This document shows, one piece after another, positions 59,659 to 64,000 of a stretch of DNA of 64,000 nucleotides. Source of the stretch: Asparagopsis taxiformis (lineage: Eukaryota; Rhodophyta; Florideophyceae; Bonnemaisoniales; Bonnemaisoniaceae); assembly GCA_030407315.1 (NCBI GenBank), contig JALQPE010001860.1:124001-188000 (forward strand). The letters run 5' to 3'. How positions within the stretch are numbered: position 1 is the stretch's first letter; every line of letters starts with the position of its first letter. Both the position numbers and the translations under genes were made by a program. The notes beneath the pieces were generated by a model. It was not told where the DNA came from. It searched no databases and worked only from the letters and a program-made list of their open reading frames with translations.

Positions 59659-60212
59659 GGTGTATTGGTTGGTTTGAAATGGAGCTTATCTGGGAAATGC
59701 GTGTATCTGACGGTGCAGATGAAGACGTGGAGTTCTTGTTGGCAATTGGAAACGAAGAAGGTGGAAGGAAATGTGTTTGGGCGGTAGGTTCAGGCAGATA
59801 TTGATCTCTTCGTTTTCGTTGATGAGAGTTTTGAATAATCAACTGCTGCGAGATCCACCATTCTAGAGCAAATCAAGGTCTGGTCTGGCTAATTTTTTCG
59901 GAATTCAGTATTTCATTCACAGTTTAAGATATTGACCGCAAGTGGTAAACATCGCCATGCCGTGAGATGTGTTGACTACTTTCTGCCCATAGGGATAGAC
60001 CAAACCGAAGAAGAGAAGGGCAAGAAGAGCACTGTCAAATTGATGTCAAGGTATTTTTACCTCATCGAATTACGGCAGCAGTTGTCCTACAGCCTCTATC
60101 TTTATGCAAGAGATTTAGTTACTGCTTTCACAAACGCAAGGCTTTCATTGAATAGAAGCAAAATATGGAACCTTCGCCATGGAAATGAACAAACAAGATG
60201 AAATATGGAAGG
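59659..60212. other. Intergenic region
   Basis: 554 bp between the MAP1 start and the RPP30 3' end. No gene seen. Confidence 0.4.
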
Positions 60213-61324
60213 TCATGTCTCCATTGCAGTGGGTGCATCAGGTTCTTTCCCCTGTATTCTCAATATACCTTTGTGAGTCTTCGCTCGGACTTCACCGCGC
60301 AGTACAGTTTCTGCAGGGACTTTAGCAACAGCATTTCTGGCCAGTTCAGTAGAGAATTTGAACAAAGTGCCCAAGTTTACAACGTCTTGAAATGCTCTCA
60401 ATTCCTACAGGAAACGAAGGGATGTTAGTTGCGGAAAGAATATGATTAATGCGGTTCAAATGCGTACACGACATACCATCTGTGTCTTGGCACCGCTCGT
60501 GATTATTATATTCTTGCCAGTATTAGCGTGTCTAACGGCGCTAGCATTGGTGATTAGATTCCTCAAAGAAAGAGTGTTTCGCAACCCGCAAGCGTATTGT
60601 ATCTCGAATACAGCTCCCTGTCATAACGAGAAAGATAAGTAAGTACATAGCACAATGAGATGTAGTGATTTTGGATACTAAAGCAAAGAAAAGGCTTACT
60701 TTTTCACATGCGACATGGACCTGCGGACGTTTCAAGGAGAATTCTTGCTGTTTTTCCATGTTTAGACTGATTATATCGATGTCAAACTCGGAGCATTGTT
60801 GCAAAAGCTTCGTTGAAGCGGGGCGCACAGCTACAAGATCATAATCGTTGAGAAGCGGCGAACTCAAGATAGTGATCTGTTAAAACGAGAGATGGAGACG
60901 CGTGAGTAATGGTGCACTCGAAGGCAGACACGGTTAAAGATGAATGAATGGAATAATAGGCAACATACTTGACCGGGATTATCAAGGATGACTGTAACGC
61001 GTTCGAGAACAATGATTTCCGTTTCGCGCAAGTCTGGATTAACGTGGAAGAAGTTCTGCAGAGAATGAATGGTAAGATATTGGCTGGTGTGACGGATACA
61101 CGGGATGGATATAGTGCGGATTCAGAACGTACGGAGTGGAGTGCCGGGTTGGAGGAAATGGAGTTTTGTTTTCGATTGAGCAAGGTTTTGTGGTCTGCTT
61201 TCAGTTCTTCTACTGATGAAACATGGACGTTAAATGCTACTCCATGATAACCAAAACTCTTGAGAGTTTGAATAATAGAGCGGCGCAAGTGCGGGCTGAC
61301 TTGCACATTGAGGTCATAGAACAT
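60213..61324 (-). CDS. RPP30: RNase P/MRP protein subunit RPP30 (five exons)
   Basis: Exons 61133-61324, 60969-61055, 60700-60876, 60477-60617 and 60213-60404 give 262 residues (human RPP30 268). The four introns of 77, 92, 82 and 72 bp all have GT..AG ends and all lie between codons. The protein begins MFYDLNVQVSP, continues LNDYDLVAVRPASTKLLQQC, KRPQVHVACEKGAVFEIQYA and NIIITSGAKTQMELRAFQDV, then VNLGTLF, which tracks the TIM-barrel blocks of RPP30 (YDVVAV, KRPPINVAIDRG, NVIISSAA, VANLGLLFGL). It contributes to tRNA 5' processing in the nucleus. No ORF on its own exceeds about 60 codons of gene sequence. Start and stop codons are well placed. Confidence 0.93.
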
Positions 61325-62148
61325 TATGAACAGACGGTCTGAGGAGTGCAGAGGACGTCTGAGAGCCACAGCGGATCAAGTTGGTTGAAAAACGTGAATT
61401 TGATTTAATCGTCGAGGAAATGAAATAAGATGGTATACGTGTAAAGGGGCAGCAGTGAGAATAGGCATTGTTGTCTACCAAACTGCTCCCCTGTTCATTT
61501 GTGGAGGCTGTGAGTGGCATCATGTTGGCACAAAAATTAGTAGACCAGGGTTTACGTTGAGCACGTGCACAATATCCGTCAGTCGGTTGTGCAGACTTTG
61601 TCAGACTAGGACACGGGCAAGCAAAAATCGCGATAGACGATTGGGAGAAAAAAAGCAGTTGAGTGTGACCTCGCACAAAGGAAGTAACCTTGAGCAGCTG
61701 TCATCCACAAAACAACGCTGTCGCCAACGTGAGCATATTCCCAAAATCCTCTTCATGATCGCCACCTCTCATTGGATGCAATGCACTATGTGTCGAGCCA
61801 ACAGCACCATTCACTTCCAACTCGAAAACAAGTTGCACCAATAACGACCAACTATCACATTTTGGCCGACGGTAACTGGGGCGACATCCACCCATCTTCA
61901 GCCAAGTGTCACGCCCGAACCACAACAAACAATCCGACCGATCCGCAATAAAACTCAACTCTGTCGACCATTGTACCACCTCTCAACTACCGCCCGCCCC
62001 GCGTCCCGTCCGTCAATCAGCCCAGCTGCCCGTCCGAAATTGCGCGACCGCACCGGATGTAATTTCACACCGACGACTTGACACTCCATTCCACACCCAC
62101 CCACCGGCCGTCTCCAAACCCGCGCCCGTCCGAGTCCGTCCCCGAACC
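61325..62148. other. Divergent promoter region, RPP30 and desaturase genes
   Basis: 824 bp. The desaturase frame is open from 61906 but shows only low-complexity Pro/Arg sequence and begins with GTG. No further gene. Confidence 0.4.
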
Positions 62149-63363
62149 ATGGTTGCGCAACCGCCAACACTCCGCCCGGATGGGCTTGCAGTCGCGCCTA
62201 TTCCGCCGCAGAATCTGTCAATGAAGAAGATTCGCGACGCAATCCCGCCCCATTGTTTCGAACGCTCACTGCTAACCTCGCTCAAGCATCTCTGTCTCGA
62301 CTTGCTCATGATCTTTGCCATGGGCCTGTTGATAAACCGTCTTGATGTCTACAAGCACGCGCTGCCCGTCCCGGCATGGGTTGTGTCCTACGTGTGTTGG
62401 CCGCTCTACTGGTGGTGGCAGGGCGCCATCATGACCGGCGTGTGGGTGCTCGCCCACGAGTGTGGACACCAGTCTTTCTCGCCGTGGAAGTCTGTCAATG
62501 ATGCATTCGGTCTTGTGTTGCACAGCTTGCTCTTCGTGCCCTACCATTCGTGGCGTATCACTCACGGTACCCATCATAAGAATACTAATCATATGGATAA
62601 TGACCAGGTCTTTGTTCCCTCCACTCGCGACGTGTACAACGAGACGCGTCACATTCAAGTGGATCATTCGGGAACTCATTCTTACCGATATCCGATCATT
62701 CAAGTTTTGGAAGAGTCCCCCATCGGCGAAATCTTCTGCATCTTTCAGATGTTCCTCTTGGGTTGGTGGGCCTATCTTACTGTCAATGTCGCTGGACAGG
62801 ACTATGGAAAAGGTGCAAATCACTTCAATCCCAAGGCGCCTATGTTCTCCAAGCGTGATTACTGGGATGTTATCTTGTCTGATGTCGGTATTTTTGCTGC
62901 ATTTGCCCTTCTCGCCGCATCTATTCGTCACTTCGGCTTCTTAACTGTCGTCAAATACTATTTCATTCCCTACCTCTTTGTCAACATGTGGCTCGTTCTG
63001 ATCACATATCTCCAACACTCTGATCCGTCCATCCCACATTACACTGCCAAAGAGTTTTCTTTCGTGCGTGGCGCCTTGTGCTCAGTGGATCGTGACTATG
63101 GCATTTACAACATCCTCCATCATCACATCGGCGATACCCATGTGGCACACCATCTGTTTTCACAGATGCCGTTTTATCATGCTCAGGAAGCTACAGAGGC
63201 TATCAAAGAAGTTCTCGGTGAGTACTATTGCTACGATAACACCAATGTCTGGAAGGCTGTGTTCCGAAGCTGGGAACACTGCAAGTTTGTAGACCCTAGT
63301 GACGGTGATATCATGTACTATCATAATTACAAGAAAGAGCAGGTCGCTACCAAGCAAAATTGA
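62149..63363 (+). CDS. Delta-12 fatty acid desaturase (FAD2-type)
   Basis: A 404-residue membrane desaturase from the ATG at 62149. Three His boxes are visible: HECGH (103-107), HGTHH (139-143) and HVAHH (331-335), with the spacing of plant and algal FAD2. Four to six hydrophobic spans surround them. Family context is VLAHECGHQSFSPWKSVND and GDTHVAHHLFSQMPFYHA. It should introduce the second double bond, oleate to linoleate, using cytochrome b5 in the ER. No fused cytochrome b5 domain and no plastid leader are apparent, arguing for the microsomal form. In-frame sequence upstream starts with GTG and is low complexity. An omega-3 desaturase is a less likely alternative. Confidence 0.93.
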   Translation: MVAQPPTLRPDGLAVAPIPPQNLSMKKIRDAIPPHCFERSLLTSLKHLCLDLLMIFAMGLLINRLDVYKHALPVPAWVVSYVCWPLYWWWQGAIMTGVWVLAHECGHQSFSPWKSVNDAFGLVLHSLLFVPYHSWRITHGTHHKNTNHMDNDQVFVPSTRDVYNETRHIQVDHSGTHSYRYPIIQVLEESPIGEIFCIFQMFLLGWWAYLTVNVAGQDYGKGANHFNPKAPMFSKRDYWDVILSDVGIFAAFALLAASIRHFGFLTVVKYYFIPYLFVNMWLVLITYLQHSDPSIPHYTAKEFSFVRGALCSVDRDYGIYNILHHHIGDTHVAHHLFSQMPFYHAQEATEAIKEVLGEYYCYDNTNVWKAVFRSWEHCKFVDPSDGDIMYYHNYKKEQVATKQN

Positions 63364-63860
63364 TTGCATGGCCAATGCTTGGAGCCGACCCGGTAGCTCA
63401 TTTTGAGAACATTCTCAAATCTTAACAAGCCGGTATTGACGCATTGTCGGTCACGGATCATGTGTAGTATTCGGTTTTTTGATGCTTACCCACTTCCAGA
63501 TGGAGAGTTCGCTGATTCGTTGCAGATGTTTTACAACTATAGTGGCTGTCTACTGTGAAGGAAGTGATTGCTTCAGTACCGGGACAAATGCCGACAAGGA
63601 CAATGAACAGTTTCGAATCCTGCCAACATTTATACATAGTAAAAGGAGTTTTGTTTGCAACTGTACTCGTTTTTCCCAATACTCTCTTACCAGCAGGTGC
63701 TAGGTTGATGCTAATGATACCAAAATCCTTTGGGTATAGCCTTGTTGACACTACCCTACACGACGTTCAGCTTGCGAGACAGGACACGAATGAAACGATA
63801 ATCAGGATTGACAGGGTGTACCTTTCTGTTTATCTAATGTTCACAAAAACATAGCATAGA
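63364..63860. other. Intergenic region
   Basis: 497 bp between convergent 3' ends. A 97-codon minus frame and a 99-codon plus frame overlap here and neither shows a recognisable motif. Confidence 0.4.
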
Positions 63861-64000
63861 TTAGGCACCAAGACGCTTAGCTTCTTCCGCAGCAATAGCC
63901 TTCCTCCTCTTTTCAGTTTTATGCTGCGACTTGGAACCCATAATACCGCCACCCCATCGCTTCCTCACTTCCTCGAATCGATCATTGAAGTTGGAACGGC
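63861..64000 (-). CDS. C-terminal fragment of an unidentified basic protein
   Basis: An open frame enters from the right edge and stops at TAA (63861-63863), ending [17 protein letters not shown] and then [21 protein letters not shown]. About 45 residues are visible, highly basic and likely helical, as in tails of nucleolar or ribosome-biogenesis proteins. The family cannot be named from this piece. Lack of stops and the convergent position relative to the desaturase gene support a real gene. Confidence 0.5.
   Translation of the reverse strand, partial: RSNFNDRFEEVRKRWGGGIMGSKSQHKTEKRRKAIAAEEAKRLGA

Overview
The window is nuclear DNA from a photosynthetic eukaryote, most likely a red alga. 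Three observations point there. A single protein at the left edge fuses two ATP-grasp enzymes in the order of MysC and MysD of mycosporine-like amino acid (MAA) sunscreen synthesis, a fusion I know from red algae. Several proteins carry plastid- or mitochondrion-type leader peptides (an HCF173-like SDR/CIA30 protein, a DUF2470 protein, a PolA-type polymerase, PreP). Genes are compact and mostly intronless, and the introns that occur are only about 69-111 bp with GT..AG ends. I do not assign a species.

Layout. 0-3 kb: MysC-MysD fusion. 3.5-7.7 kb: three related NAD(P)-binding proteins, two of them in an almost perfect 1.19-kb inverted repeat. 7.7-12.8 kb: gene-poor, with one 688-residue protein containing a duplicated domain I do not recognise. 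12.8-15.8 kb: HCF173-like protein and a classical SDR. 15.9-18.3 kb: RHD3/Sey1 ER-fusion GTPase. 19-23 kb: a weak hypothetical ORF and an organelle-type DNA polymerase I. 23.8-28.5 kb: USP12/46-type deubiquitinase and presequence protease PreP. 29-31.4 kb: Sac1 phosphoinositide phosphatase and a three-exon DPM2. 31.8-38 kb: CSE1/CAS exportin, a lone RAWUL-like protein, Golgi pH regulator. 38-46 kb: membrane-anchored C69 peptidase, PNGase, Dicer-related helicase with a dsRNA-binding domain. 46.4-51.5 kb: DUF2470 protein, MFS/OPA transporter, NTF2, RPB8, A20/AN1 protein. 51.9-64 kb: alpha/beta hydrolase, dihydroorotase, formin, COX18/Oxa1-like insertase, methionine aminopeptidase 1, RPP30, delta-12 desaturase, and the C-terminus of an unidentified basic protein.

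There is no operon logic. Neighbours are arranged divergently or convergently, often with only 30-150 bp between convergent 3' ends. I reconstructed spliced models for GPHR, DPM2, the Dicer-related helicase, the DUF2470 protein, NTF2, RPB8, formin and RPP30 from splice signals plus conserved protein sequence. Introns cluster in small housekeeping genes, while the longest genes have none. I saw no tRNA, rRNA, CRISPR array, transposase or viral gene. Homology calls come from pattern recognition and were not checked by database search.
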